Source: Zygnema cylindricum (lineage: Eukaryota > Streptophyta > Zygnematophyceae > Zygnematales > Zygnemataceae). From it: a stretch of 56,969 bases of DNA. The notes below the pieces were generated by a model. The model saw only the letters and a list, made by a program, of their open reading frames with translations. It made no database searches and was not told the DNA's origin. Position numbers and translations under genes: made by a program. The stretch is from positions 231,585 to 288,553 of the forward strand of contig JBBHKE010002682.1 of NCBI GenBank assembly GCA_037447655.1. Direction: 5' to 3'. Positions 11,576 to 23,501 of the stretch are shown one piece after another. Position 1 is the stretch's first letter. Each line of letters begins with the position of its first letter.

Positions 11576-13818
11576 GCAAAAAAAGGCTTTCGTCGTTGTC
11601 GGTTTACTTGACGGCGGAACGTGTGACGGCCAGTGACGGCAGAAAAAGTATGCGACCGGTGGAGTTTGACCGGTTATTTTTGAGTTCTTGAGTTTTTGTC
11701 GGTCGGACTCCAGCCCTGCAGCGCCGTCCGCCAAGTATCCGTACAATTCTGACGGGCGGCGCGGCAGTGGGGACGGTACGGAACGGACGCCACGCGACGC
11801 AAGCTAATCGATGGCAACCAACAGACGCAGCGAGACTTTATCGCTTTGGCGCGGAAATACCGCTCTCAGTAGCTGACACACTGATTTGGGTAGGACTAGG
11901 ACGATGACCTGCTGCTGATGAGTCGATGCAGTAGGATTTGGCATTTGTGTCGGAACGTACTCGATGTACGGCGAGAAGTACGGAGCAAGTGTACAGGGCT
12001 GTAGGCGTATCTGCGCAAGACGACAGAGAAGTGTGCCTTGGCGGGTGTCCGGTTGTCGCCCTCGGTCTGGAAAGGACCAAGAATAATGAATTAATGACAG
12101 CTTTGATGCTCGCGAGAAGCATAGAAGCATGCTGCATACGCTCATATTATTGGGCATCGGCCGCGGGTTGTCGGACACTCGAGATCGAATCTTGGCCGTT
12201 GGATAGACCGACCACCATTCGGAAACAGTGTGTCATTCGATGGGTCAATTCTAAAAGTTTCAAAAACGTTTCAAAAAAGATTCTTTTTCTTGAAGAGCGT
12301 TTGCGCAGGACTGCAAACCCTAATCTCTTTTCTTGTCGTGAGTGGTCTCAGAGGTGACTGTGCTCAAATTCGACACGTGCTCCATCCAGGCTCCAGAGAA
12401 GCGCGTGGCTGTCACGTCACGTCACTCTGATGAGATGCGGAATTCACTGGCAAATTCCTGCAGCTGTCAGAGCCAATCAGCGCCTGCCAGCCAGCCAAAC
12501 CTGGGGGACTTTCGTCTGCCAGAAGTACTAGACGTACGGACGTGCCTTGAATCGATGTACGGACACGCCTCGAATCTCTTCTGCGGTGTTTCGTAGTCAG
12601 AGATTTCAGAAGAAATTTAGTACGCACGTGTGAGTCGGATTTACGGAGAATTGTCGCAACCAATGGCAGATTGGAAGACACGTGCGAATATTTCTTGTGA
12701 TAATACTCAAAGCACAAGCCAAGGCTGGCTCATTTATTTGTCGTCTTGCTCCCGGATTGAATGGCGCTAGCCAAAAATATTAAAATACCTACTTCTGTAC
12801 TAGATCAAAGAAGTACAGTACAGTACCGCATTAACGGAATATTATTATTTAGCAAGTATAATACGCGTATAATTGCTCACCAGATAGTCGACGTCAAATT
12901 TACTCTGCGGGGACAAAAACAGATGGCAGGTACATTTGTTACTGTAGACGTTAAAGTACCATTTTTGGCGTCAGAGTACGGAAAATGGACATGTACAGCG
13001 AAGAACGGAGACCAACCAGAATTTCCACACATAGATCAGGCGCTGTCACGCCAAATAGTGTTTCATGTCGTGACAATCCGAGGACAATCTATGGAGATCT
13101 CGGCAGATTGTCCCCTGAAAATATTAATATCCATATTTATCGGCTTCGTGACAAGACGGTTAAGATAACGTTAGCCAGACAGTTATTTTTACGGTTGAAA
13201 GGGTGAACGTAGAAGTTCCTAACTGTCAGCAGCAGTTATATTTCAGTGTGGTTGATGTCGTCCGTTGGATTGAATAAAATGAACGCCTTCGATTCGCCTA
13301 TGTTTTTACTCCCCCTTTTACCCCTCCTACATAGGTTTAAAACTTGGCAAAAACCTCCCACTTAAGTGGCCCTTTCAGTCTGAATTTGATGATGCTTTTT
13401 TTCTATCAACCTTTCAAAACCCAAAGAATAAAATACGTGTTATAACTTGACCTTAGCGCACTACGCCTATTTTACGGGCAATACGGTATTTTTTATTATG
13501 GGTACAAATCACGGTATGCGAGAATTCCGCAGCGCATAAAACGTGATTCTGTACGTCATTGGATCATTTTGTATTTATGAAACTTTTGTCGTTTAGGTCC
13601 TCAAATCCATAGGGTGAAAGGACGCGTGAAACGAGTCGTTTCGCTGATTGGCCATGTTAACACCGTCCGGATTTCCCGCCGGGAACCGCCCAGCCGCGTC
13701 ATGATGATGCACTCGAAACTGCATGGACCCTCCAATGGCCCATCCCCATAGATGCGGTTTTTTTAGTGCGCCAGCCCAAGCAGCCGTACTATATGCACTG
13801 AAGTTGGTTCCGCTACAC
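11576..13818. other. Intergenic; kinase upstream region, no further gene recognised
   Basis: The stretch holds scattered GTACGG motifs and ACGT cores (for example near 12375 and 12630) but no repeat or protein I recognise. Open frames at 11938-12357 and 12761-13168 have no recognisable motif and are probably chance. Confidence 0.4.
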
Positions 13819-14362
13819 TACACCGCCAATCGTTATTAGCGTTGTGTACACTAATTCCGTCCCGCGTTATTTTTTTTTTATTCTCCATTAGTGTAGTTCA
13901 TTCTATTTTTTTCTTTATTCTATTTAGGGTTATTTTCAGTGCATTGTCTCTTAAATAGAGTTGTGTACGGTCAGTGTCAGACCGTACATAAATGGAACTT
14001 TTTAAGTTAAAAATAACAATAAATTAGTTGTAGTAACCGCAGACGCATGAGAATGTGCGTTCTAAAAAGGAAAAAATCCAGGTCGTAAAAAATCCCGTTC
14101 CCACATATTCGTCCGACAGCCGCGTTTCGACCGTGTGAATGTACGATTTGTGTACGATTTGTCAGATTTTGTACGGAGACCTATATTAGTGTAAGCATGT
14201 TTGCGACCGACATTTTTTTTTTCAAAGATCCAAATTACCATAATCAAACAATTAGAATGTATGATTTTTTCCAAAATTTTCAAATTCTTAAATAGCGTAC
14301 ACCACTGTAATTATTATTATACGCTAATCAAACTTCCCACGCTAATAACGATTGGCGGTGTA
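13819..14362. mobile_element. TA-flanked MITE (544 bp)
   Basis: Perfect 22-bp terminal inverted repeats beginning CACCGCCAATCGTTATTAG start at 13821 and are mirrored ending at 14360. Each end is flanked by TA (13819-13820 and 14361-14362), as for Tc1/mariner-type or Stowaway elements. The inside is AT-rich with no transposase. Confidence 0.75.
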
Positions 14363-14370
14363 CAGTAAAG

Positions 14371-14968
14371 CAGAGGTCGCAAAAGTCAAAATTTTACATA
14401 ACCGAAACCGACCGTTTTTTTTTTCAAAATCTGAGTAACCGACGACGCCTGACCGGGTTATGTCACGCTCCAAAATTGTTAACCGTTACCGACCGGCGTT
14501 TACGAAAATAAAATTTAACCGAAACTCCATTTCTCGCGACTAACCGTGCCCGCCCGTAACGAAAAAGTACAAAATTACAACGCTCATTGTTATTAGCGTT
14601 AATGTACATTGCAATAATATACGTCGTATGAACAAGCCAATAATTACGATTTGTCGCGTTCCCTAAGATTTGCAAAATGAATAGTGTTACTACAGTGTCA
14701 GATTTGCGATGTTAATCATGATGTCACGTACTTCCACAATACCAAAGAGTACGAAGTACAATAATGTTGGATTGTATGGACAGTACAAAATTTTCATTTT
14801 TTTTTGTTTGAAGATAACCAACCGTAACCAACATTTTTTATTTTTTGGTGAATCAACCAACCGCAACCGCCCGTCCCCCAAAATTTGGCAACCGAATCCG
14901 TTCTGAATCCGACGTGGGCGGTCGGTTAACGGTCGGTCACGGTTTTGGTTTACCATTTAAGACCTTTG
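14371..14968. mobile_element. hAT-like MITE (598 bp)
   Basis: The ends are CAGAGGTC and (reverse) CAAAGGTC. The 8-bp flanks CAGTAAAG (14363-14370) and CAGTACTG (14969-14976) match at 6 of 8 positions, as for a decayed hAT target duplication. Both subterminal regions are packed with AACCG/GACCG words in mirrored orientation, as expected of transposase-binding motifs. No transposase is encoded. Confidence 0.7.
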
Positions 14969-14976
14969 CAGTACTG

Positions 14977-15371
14977 CACCGCAGTGTATCGCACCACAAA
15001 AGCTATAATTTAATATCGCACGCTACAGAATTTGCTACGTGATAGACAATGCCCAGTAGAACTTAAAAGTGCGAATTATTTCGTACTTAACATAAATACG
15101 CGGTAACTTTCGCTGACCGCATTGTTGTATATTGAAGGTTTTTTTTTTCTTCTAGTACGTACGCCAACTACTCGTTATGTCCTACGAGAGAGAACAAAGA
15201 TGATGCGTCGAACGAAAGAAATCGCACGCATCTTTTATTCATACAAATAAACACTAACGGAAATCGTACCTAAAGCGAACCTACCAGCATCTAAACAAAA
15301 AGATGCTAACTAGTGTGGGGAATTATAAGTTAATGGTAATAACTACTGTAGCGAATTGGCTATCGTACTCT
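14977..15371. other. Spacer, nothing recognised
   Basis: AT-rich sequence between the hAT-like MITE and the H LTR fragment. No open frame or repeat can be supported. Confidence 0.4.
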
Positions 15372-15735
15372 ATCTTTGACCAGCCATAACTTAATGCTCG
15401 GGTGAGCGAATTCAGTGATTCATTTTGCTGCGGACTGAGGGGAGTCCAAGCTACAAAGGGTTGTAGTCGGCCAGAGTCTTTGCGTGCCAGGGTGGCACAT
15501 ATTCAGTGGGAAAGTCAAAGTGGGGAATATTATCCAAAACACATATTCAAACTTTGATTATGTGGCGGAACTGAGCACACAGAAGGTCTTCTCTTCACAG
15601 CGGTGAAGGTGTATTGGGGTTCTAATTGTCAAGGGATCATTCATTTGGGTTTATATCAACTTGGAGTCGACACTATCTAGATTAGCTACTTTTGGATATG
15701 CGAATTTTGTGGGCAATGGAGCCCATAGAATTTCA
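15372..15735 (+). repeat. Family H LTR, 3' fragment
   Basis: This is an inverted partner of the last 360 bp of the H LTR at 18192-19426, from TCTTTGACCAGCCATAAC to the terminus GAATTTCA at 15735. It has an ATG at 15716, 20 nt before the LTR end, reading MEPIEF. The 33-bp minisatellite begins at the next base. Confidence 0.8.
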
Positions 15736-16775
15736 TACAGTAACAGAACATACTAGGTTTCTTACAAGTGCAGTAACAGTAGAGACTAAGTTTCGTACGA
15801 ATACAGTAACAGTATAGACTAGTTTCCTTACAAGTACAGTAACATTACAGACTAGGTTTCTTACAAGTACAGTAACAGTAGAAACAACGTTTCTTATAAG
15901 TACAGTAACAATACATACTAGATTTCCTACAAGTACAGTAACAGTACAGACTAGGTTTCTTACGAGTACAGTAATAGTACAAACTAGGTTTCTTACAAGT
16001 AGAGTAACAGTATGAACTAGGTTTTTTACAAATATAAGGTTTCTTACAAGTACTGTAATGGTACACACTAGGTTTCTTCCAAGTACAAAAATAGTACAGA
16101 CTAGGTTTCTTACAAGTACAGTAACTGTACAGACTAGTTTTCTTACAAGTACAGTAACAGTATAGACTAGGTTTGTTACAAGTACATTAACAGTATTGAA
16201 TAGGTTTTTTACAAGTACAGTAATAGTATAGACTAGGTTTCTTACAAGTACAAAAATAGTATAGACTAGGTTTGTTAGAAGTACAGTAATAGTACAGACT
16301 AGGTTTCTTACAAGTACAGCAACAGTACAAACTAGGTTTTTTATAAGTAGAGTAAGAGTACAAACTAGGTTTCTTACAAATACAGTAATATTATAGATTA
16401 GGTGTCTTACAAGTAGAGTAACAGCACAGACTACATTTTCTACAAGTACAAGGTTTCTTACAAGTACTGTCACAATACATACTAGGTTTGTTCTAAGTAT
16501 CGTAACAGTCCAGTTATATTTCCTACAAGTAGAGTAATAGTACAGACTAGGTTTCGTAGAAATATAGTAACAATATAGACTAGGTTTCTTACAAGTACAA
16601 TAACAATACAAACTAGGTTTCTTCCAAGTACAGTAACAGTATAGACTAGGTTTTTTACAAGTAGAATAACAGTACAGACTACGTTTCTTACAAGTATAGT
16701 AACAGTACAGCCTAGGTTTTTACAAAAACAGTAACAGTACAGACAAGGTTTCTTACAGGTACAGTAAAAGTACAA
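15736..16775 (+). repeat. 33-bp minisatellite, about 31 units
   Basis: The consensus unit contains ctaggtttcttacaagtaca followed by gtaacagtacaga. Units vary by point changes and a few are shortened. Because 33 is divisible by three, the minus strand stays open over long stretches (16611-15733) and would encode an 11-residue repeat like NLVCTVTVLVR. I regard this as repeat-driven, not a gene. Confidence 0.95.
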
Positions 16776-17110
16776 TATTGTATCGCGCGTGATCTTAGAT
16801 GCTTGCAAAGCATGATACTTTGTAAATACCATATACAGTGCATTGATACAACTGTTATGTACAATACAAATTTACAGGCCTGTCGCCACAAAAACTGAAA
16901 AATAGTATTAAAATCGAACTAAACTTGAGAGAAGTGGAAGTTATAAATTGAAAACCAATAAAAATTTGAAAATCATATAGCACTGAAAAAATAGTATGAT
17001 TCTCGGCATGTGTTAATATTTTTTATCACATCTCCATTTATAAAAGAAAGACCTTTGGTCGCCGTTTTGGAAACCTTTAAATAGGCGTTTGTGTGTCCGT
17101 CCGCGCGACC

Positions 17111-17270
17111 TTGAATGACATTTCCATAGGGCTACGTCAACGAGACGACGAACACGAGAATGACCAAGACAACTTTAGCGACGACGATCTTGAATGGTAT
17201 TTCCATAGGGCCACGTTAGTGAGACGACGAACACGACAATGACCGCGACCACTTCAGCAAGGACGAATAC
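17111..17270 (+). repeat. 79-bp direct duplication
   Basis: The phrase ttgaatg..atttccatagggc starts at 17111 and again at 17190, followed in both by agacgacgaacacga. Further degenerate GACGACGAACACGAC words continue to about 17370. Confidence 0.8.
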
Positions 17271-17371
17271 GACAATGACCACGACTCTGCAATTCAAATT
17301 TTGGTAGCGTTTGTCCGTTCATTCGTTCGCGCGTTGTCTGCGACCACTTCAATGACAACGAACACGACAAG

Positions 17372-17968
17372 TACACCGTGAATTATTATTAACGTTTATA
17401 AATGATTAGTTTTAATAATTAATTAGTGTTATTAATGCTAATTTGAGTTTTGCAAAATTAAAAAAAATATATATATATATATATATATATAATTGATCAA
17501 AAACGTTGATTTAGGTACAATGATCTGCCATTTTTATATATAAAGTAAAATAGGTAGAATTAAAAATTCGGACAATCCGTACTGCTTCGCGTCCTTTTAC
17601 TATAATTAATCTATAATTTTAATATGGGTTTCGTTGTTAATAAATAATACGCCGTTCATACCTATACACTAAAATAGGTACCGTTATAAAAGAGTTTATA
17701 CAAAGCGCAGTTTTGTATGCAACCCACATAAGTTAACTACATTTTCTGTGCAATTTTGTGTAACCAATTACATTGTTGTACGAACAAACACCTTCCGTAC
17801 ACCACACTATTCAGGAAATGTGTTCATCATAATTATTAACGCTAATTTATAAGAACCGTAATTAACTTCAAAGAAAAATTAGGGATGTTAATTCTATTTC
17901 AAGTTTCGAGGTCAAAATTTGGGGGGGCCGATATAGAGAACATAACGCTAACAACGATTCACGGTCTA
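17372..17968. mobile_element. TA-flanked MITE (about 597 bp), related to 13819-14362
   Basis: Imperfect terminal inverted repeats CACCGTGAATTATTATTAAC (left) and GACCGTGAATCGTTGTTAGC (right, reverse strand) are each bounded by TA. An (AT)n run of about 25 bp sits at 17468-17492. No coding sequence. Confidence 0.55.
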
Positions 17969-18191
17969 GTGTTGGGTATCGAGGGCCCCTTGCCAATATT
18001 TGATATGTACCGAAAATTGGGTACTTGATAATCCATATATCGCTTCGATATATCGAAAAGGTTAATATCGCGTTGTTATATCGCGCTTACAAAGCGTGAT
18101 AAAACAACACACGGTGCATGCCTATATCACAAGCATAATAAAACACAACACGGACCATGCTTGTGAAACAGGCATTTCAGGACTCATGCCC

Positions 18192-19426
18192 TGAAATTCT
18201 ATAGGCTCCATTGCCCACAGAATAACAGATCCAAAAAAAGTTAATGTAGATAGTGCCGACCCCAAGTTGATATAAACCCAAATGAATGATCCCTCGATAA
18301 TTAGAACCCAAATACACCTTCCCCCCCTGTGAAGAGAAGACCTTATGTGTGCTCAGTTCCACCACAGAATGCAAAGCTTGAATATGTGTTTTGGACAATA
18401 TTCCCAACTTTGAATTTCCCACTGAATAAGTGCCACCATGGCACTGAAAGACTCTCACCAACTACACCCCTATGTAGCTTGGACTGCCGTGAGTCTGCAG
18501 CAAAAAGAATCACTGAATTTGCTCACCCGAGCATTTAGTTATGGCTGGTCAAAGATGACTTTTATAGTTACAAGCTCTCTTAGAGAGAGGTACCTAAATA
18601 TCACTAAGTCTTGGTCTGCTTACTCACGACTACCTACTACTAAACCCTAGTCCAATAAAAACACTATATAGTACAAGAAGGTACAATGGGAGATGTACTT
18701 ATTGTACGGCCATTGTACGACATGGTCTACAAGGTGACACCCATAAAATCAGGAGCCATGGTTCCTCCTCCCATCTTCTCCGGTATCAAATAATGTGACG
18801 CCACGTGGCACCGCGTGATGTTATCTCCGAATGCCGCCAAAAGCTCAATTCGCGTGGCGGCTAGAATGTCGGCAATTTGATCAAAACATATTTTACACGG
18901 TTCAAATTCGCGTAGATGCATGAATTGTTCCTCGTCGTTAGTCTGGTGTTAATTAACTGTCACATTAATGTTTATTAATTTTTGAAACCCGTCACGTGTA
19001 TTGTTTCGTTAATGCCTTATTGGATAAGGCATACCACTACAAATATTTCCATAAATCGTGGTTCAAATCTGGTCTAGAGCAGCTTTTGGTTATTGTTAGT
19101 TGTTAAGAATTCTCTACTTATACATTTATAAATACCTATTGTACCCTACGCATTTGATCGTTGACTCTAAGCTATAGGCTAAAGTTAACGGCTATTAAGG
19201 ATGGTAAGTACCAGGATAAAATCCTGATTCTGGTAGTCCTCTTTTGGTACAAACTACGAATTAGCCTATCCTCTTTAGACAACCATGGCTATAACTCTCT
19301 CTCTGGTCTTCAGTGACTGCAACAAGTATGGGGACCGGAGAGAGTTGAGCGAGAAGCAGGCTTCCTTTGCTGACTTACTCTATTTATTTTTCCAATACAG
19401 ACCTAGAAAATACATAAATTTCAACA
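18192..19426 (-). repeat. Family H LTR (1235 bp, complete)
   Basis: On the minus strand the LTR starts TGTTGAAATTTATG at 19426 and ends GAATTTCA at 18192. It is alignable but diverged from the family F LTR: both carry TTTTCTAGGTCT near the start, a block like GTCGCAGTCACTGA and the CATAACTTACTGCTC block. An ATG at 18211 lies 20 nt before the end and reads MEPIEF into the next bases. About 20-170 bp of internal sequence follows (18191 down) before similarity is lost. Confidence 0.8.
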
Positions 19427-22400
19427 TGCCCAATTTCCGTAATAGCAGTACAGTACCGTATACCACATATAATGCCACGTGGTATACGATTCTGTATTTT
19501 TCGCCCTAAAAAAAAGTGATCAAAGCCGTCCACCACATGAGACAAGACCGCCATCGTCGCTGTCGAGCATGCTTGGGTAACATAATAATAAGGCCCGCAG
19601 CCCGAAATAGTCTGCACCGGAGTCCTGTAAATAACCACAAATGCGAATGCTTCCCGTGATGGTGAGAATGCCCATTTGTGCCCCATATCCCTTTCGTGGA
19701 CATGCATGAAAGGCGGAGGAGAAAATAGGATAAGAAATGGAAATGAATGCATAGGAAGGTGGAAAAGATACTTATTCCTTCTTACTTTCCCATCTGGCCG
19801 GAAAAAGGAGGGAGTGCCGGTAAAGAGGTTGAGTTCCCAATTTTTTTGTTGATCCGTTGGAAGTCGTACAAATGTGCCCTCAAAAGCCACTATTATAGTA
19901 CAAAAGATTATAAAAGTCTATTCTGGCGGCTTTTCTACACCCAAACCCTATTTATTAGGTCTTCCACTACCCCCCCTTCTTGTATAAAAGGATGGTTCTG
20001 TCGAGTTCCCGATGGAGTATGTTTCGGCTGAGTCTCGGGGGAAGTAGCGGTTTTCGGAGTCGGTTCTTTTAGATAAGGATTTATTAAGGGCGAAGTGGAA
20101 ACGTGCTTACTGATAAGACCTCCAAACCTAAGTCGGGCATCCCGTATCACATGTAATTCTTGTTCCGACACTTTATTATTTTCTTCCTCTAAAGCCTCCC
20201 AATTTATGGTGACAAGTCCTGCCCTTGTCGTAGCTCCACCTTGAGATTTCAGCTTGTTAACGAATTATGGAGCAATGCTCAATACACCTCTACACCAAGA
20301 GCTTGTGGATTTGTAGGTTCGGGTTGCCATAGCCCTCCAAAAGGGTATACTGTTAGGACTTTGGGAGATGGTTTCCCCCTGTGCGCAGCACGAGCCTCAA
20401 GAGCAGTTCGTTCGGATCATCAGACCCCCCTGGAAGGTTGAACCTTTGGTGCTGCTGGTGGAGGTCCTCTAGTTGAGGTTGAAGCAGGAGGTGGGAAGGT
20501 TTCCTCCTTGAGAATAAAAGCGAATCTCCCTTTGATGTCACGATGGTTAAACCTCTTCCCGTTCCAAGGATCTGGTAATTCCCTCTGGCTAGTCCCCTCT
20601 CCTTGCCGAGATCGAGAGGTGGTGCGTCCCCTAGATGGCCTACTGGTAGAGGCGTCCGGAAAGAAAGATTGCACAGGGCAGGATTCCGGTGCTCTCCGGA
20701 GTTGGTTCTGTTCCCACTTTGAGGAACTACTCTCCGAGGAACTGCTCAAAATTTCCACCGCCCCTCCAACCGGTTGAACCACCCGGGCTCAATCTGTTTG
20801 GGCCACTCTTTGAACCAACTCCTTTTTCACCTTCAACACATGGAGACCATGAAGAGTAATGAGTTCCTTACGACCAGGGCAACGAGGATCTGCCAACAAT
20901 TTAGGGTCTAAGGAATTTTTGCCTTGGGGATCTTAGACGTAGTGTGGAGACCAACCTGAGGAAGATGGTCAAAGACCGGCTCCCTATGGGCCAACCTCTT
21001 TTGTCGTGAAGTGGGGAACACTTTCCTCTTCTCCTCTGCTTGGGCCTGGGCAGCCTCGGCCAAAGAGGGGAACTGCTCAGGTGTGAGGACGGGAGGAGGC
21101 GAAGGAACCATTCCCTCTGCTGGTCCCTTAGGTGGAGAATCAAACATGGAGGCCCTTTGGACTGCTTCCTCGGGTCGGGGAGAACTCCCCCCAGGTGCTA
21201 AACCTTCCTGATACCTTTCTCTTTGGGGGTGAGGCCGGAGGTTCCCTATCCTGAGCCTCTCCTCCCCCTAACGGATGATGACAATTAGAAAGGGAAAGTA
21301 AATATAGAATGGAAATCTTAACTCCCTTCCACAAAGAGATGGTCCAACGTCAAAGCTCCTACCTCCTCTAATCAAGGTAGAGAGGTTACCTTTTCAGTAT
21401 TTTGCTGATTCGCTGGAAGTCAGACAAATGTGCTGTCAAAACCTACTATTCTGGTACAAAAGATTTTAGGAGTCTTTTGCGGCGCAAACGCCGCCGAAGC
21501 CAAAATGATTACCAAAGAGGACAAAATGAACTCCCATGCAGAAATAATGAAAAATAAAAAGAATTAGCCGTTTCATATTAAACAATATCACCTTGCCCCA
21601 AAAAATTGGAACAAAAGATAGAAATAAGAATTATGGCAAAGCAAGCGCAACAGACCTTGGAAAGCAACGCTGACACAAAAAGAAGACGAAATATCTCCCG
21701 AAGGCACTATAGACACGTACGATCCTCTTTCACCCCTCGGTTTTTCCGCAGCTCAGAACTGACAGGACTCTTCTTGGTTTCAATAACAAAAAGTTAAGAT
21801 TGCCCAAAGGATTGATAGTGCCAACCACCCGCCCGAACTACGATTTCCACACAAGACAGATTCATAACGAAGATGGCAATAGAGTCACACACTCAAACAA
21901 GACAAAGATTCTCCAAAAGAAGGTTTGTTTGGAATTTTGTGAGGGTTTTTATGGCAGGCAATACTGAAAAGCAACCTGTCTCCATCAGACCCAAGTGCCT
22001 TATACATCAAAGTTTGTCCAATCTTAGGTTTAAAAGGTCAACGCTATGCTATTAGCCAATGAGCGGGAAGCAAGTGTCATTGAATTCACATAAGACAAAA
22101 ATAATATGTACCACACTTTGGAAAAAAGCTCCACTCCGGACAGCTAAATCTGCGGCTGGAAGTCATAATTTTTTCCTCTATTATAAGACAAAGTACTGAA
22201 AAGGACATGAGAATGCCAAACTTGGACCTGATGTCATTAATGGACCAAAAGTCAGCTGAATCTGAACTAAATTCCTACTGACAACTAACGACATAATCTG
22301 GATGACAATCCGAAAAGTTACGTGGCAACCCACAATGTACCCCCCACGAGGGTTATGGGCAACTGGTCCTAGGTAACGGATTTTTAATCTTTGAGAGGAA

Positions 22401-22741
22401 GTAACTTAGTCGTCCAACCTCCGTTAGGCGCGAAATAAAGTGTGTTTCGCTCAGTTGAGGAAATACAAGAATCCGGTCTGGTTTGGTGCTCCCCTTTTTT
22501 CGTACTCCGATGACCGTACAGGGTAGAAATAGGCCCGAAAATCCTTGGTAAAATAAAATTGTGCGGGATACGCACACGATCAGGACATAGCAGAGGAAGA
22601 ACAAAATAAATCTGAAAGGATTTTTTTGGAACACTTTGATACGCGTCAGAAAAATTTTCTTGGTTCAAATCCGAAATTTGGACGAATGCATTTCGCGCTG
22701 ACAAAAAAGGTTTCATAAACTTCCCATGGGCACTTTTCATC
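19427..22741 (-). other. Block X: degraded, unidentified coding-like segment
   Basis: Several broken frames on the minus strand (21334-21140, 21147-20908, 20782-20420, 20171-19935) are Pro/Ser/Arg/Gln-rich; one contains EQFPSLAEAAQAQAEEK. They look like a decayed gag-like or other low-complexity protein, but I recognise no family. Stretches at 19830-19940 and 21400-21490 are diverged direct repeats of each other (gctgattcgctggaagtc...gtacaaaagat). The part from 21087 up is duplicated in inverted orientation at 43104-44790. Confidence 0.4.
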
Positions 22742-22778
22742 ATAGTTTAAAAGTAGGCGTTTTTATGTTAGGCCTTAG
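22742..22778 (+). mobile_element. MULE-like MITE, copy 2, left end (split)
   Basis: The left terminus ATAGTTTAAAAGTAGGCG plus CTTAG, cut off by the F LTR at 22779. The right part of the same MITE resumes at 45937 after a second CTTAG. The flank CTTTTCAT here matches the flank at the far right end (46547-46554). Confidence 0.85.
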
Positions 22779-23501
22779 TGTAGAAATTAATGGTCTTTTT
22801 AAGTATTATCTAGGTCTTAATAGAAATATAGAAAGAAGCCGAGGCAGTCTACCTCTAACTTCTCTCTCCAACTCTCAAACTTGTCGCAGTCACTGAAAAA
22901 TTGGAGAGGAAGCTAGAGCCATGGCTACTTAGGGTATCCAGAGGTTTACGGGATATAAATATTAGTAGGGGTTTATTTACTAAAATTATATGTGACACCT
23001 CCAGGATTTGATCATGGAACCTCCTGGCCGGTAAACAGCCTGTAGCTTGTAGCTTTAACCGTTAAGTCTAGAGATAGTGTTACATAGTGTAGGGTTTGAT
23101 AATTAATTAAACATTAATACGTAGGATAATTAGTTTAACTGAAATAGTTTTACGGGAGACATAGATCCACTAATGTAAAAGTACGGATTACGGTACGGAT
23201 AAGAAACAAATACCGCGCATTTATTTTCGTTAGCGAAACGAATACCGCGCATGTATTTATTACGGCTACGATTAAATGTGAATTTAATCGGACGGCCAAA
23301 TTAAACGTCGAGATTGGGGAAGAGAATTTCGGCAGTTTTTGATCATCGCCACATCAGATGACACGTGGCAGAATGACATTGGATCGCGACATCTCCGAGG
23401 ATTAAGGGAGCGAATCCGGATATACCACGTGTCGACATTTAGGGCATGTCGTAAAATGTTTCGTACAAAAAGTACACCGACAACTGTACTTTTGTGTACG
23501 A
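22779..23501 (+). repeat. Family F LTR L1 (interrupted 5' LTR of outer element)
   Basis: Starts TGTAGAAATTAATGG and runs to gtgtacga, where another F LTR begins. It is closer to L8 (42049-43103, reverse strand) than to its neighbour L2. It contains two CACGTG boxes, near 23362 and 23427. Confidence 0.85.

Noticed and set aside
11002-11691. 229-codon Gly/Glu-rich frame opposite the kinase
   Set aside because: It is antisense to a strongly supported catalytic domain and to the CT-rich leader; its composition comes from G runs.
12761-13168. 135-codon frame upstream of the kinase
   Set aside because: No recognisable motif, no supporting splice or promoter pattern, and an average length for chance frames in this window.
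15733-16611. 292-codon frame as a repeat protein gene
   Set aside because: It is produced by a 33-bp tandem repeat with no stop in that frame; shortened units break it, and it has no promoter or start context.
15736-16775. CRISPR-like array
   Set aside because: Units are contiguous with no unique spacers, and the context is eukaryotic; it is a minisatellite.
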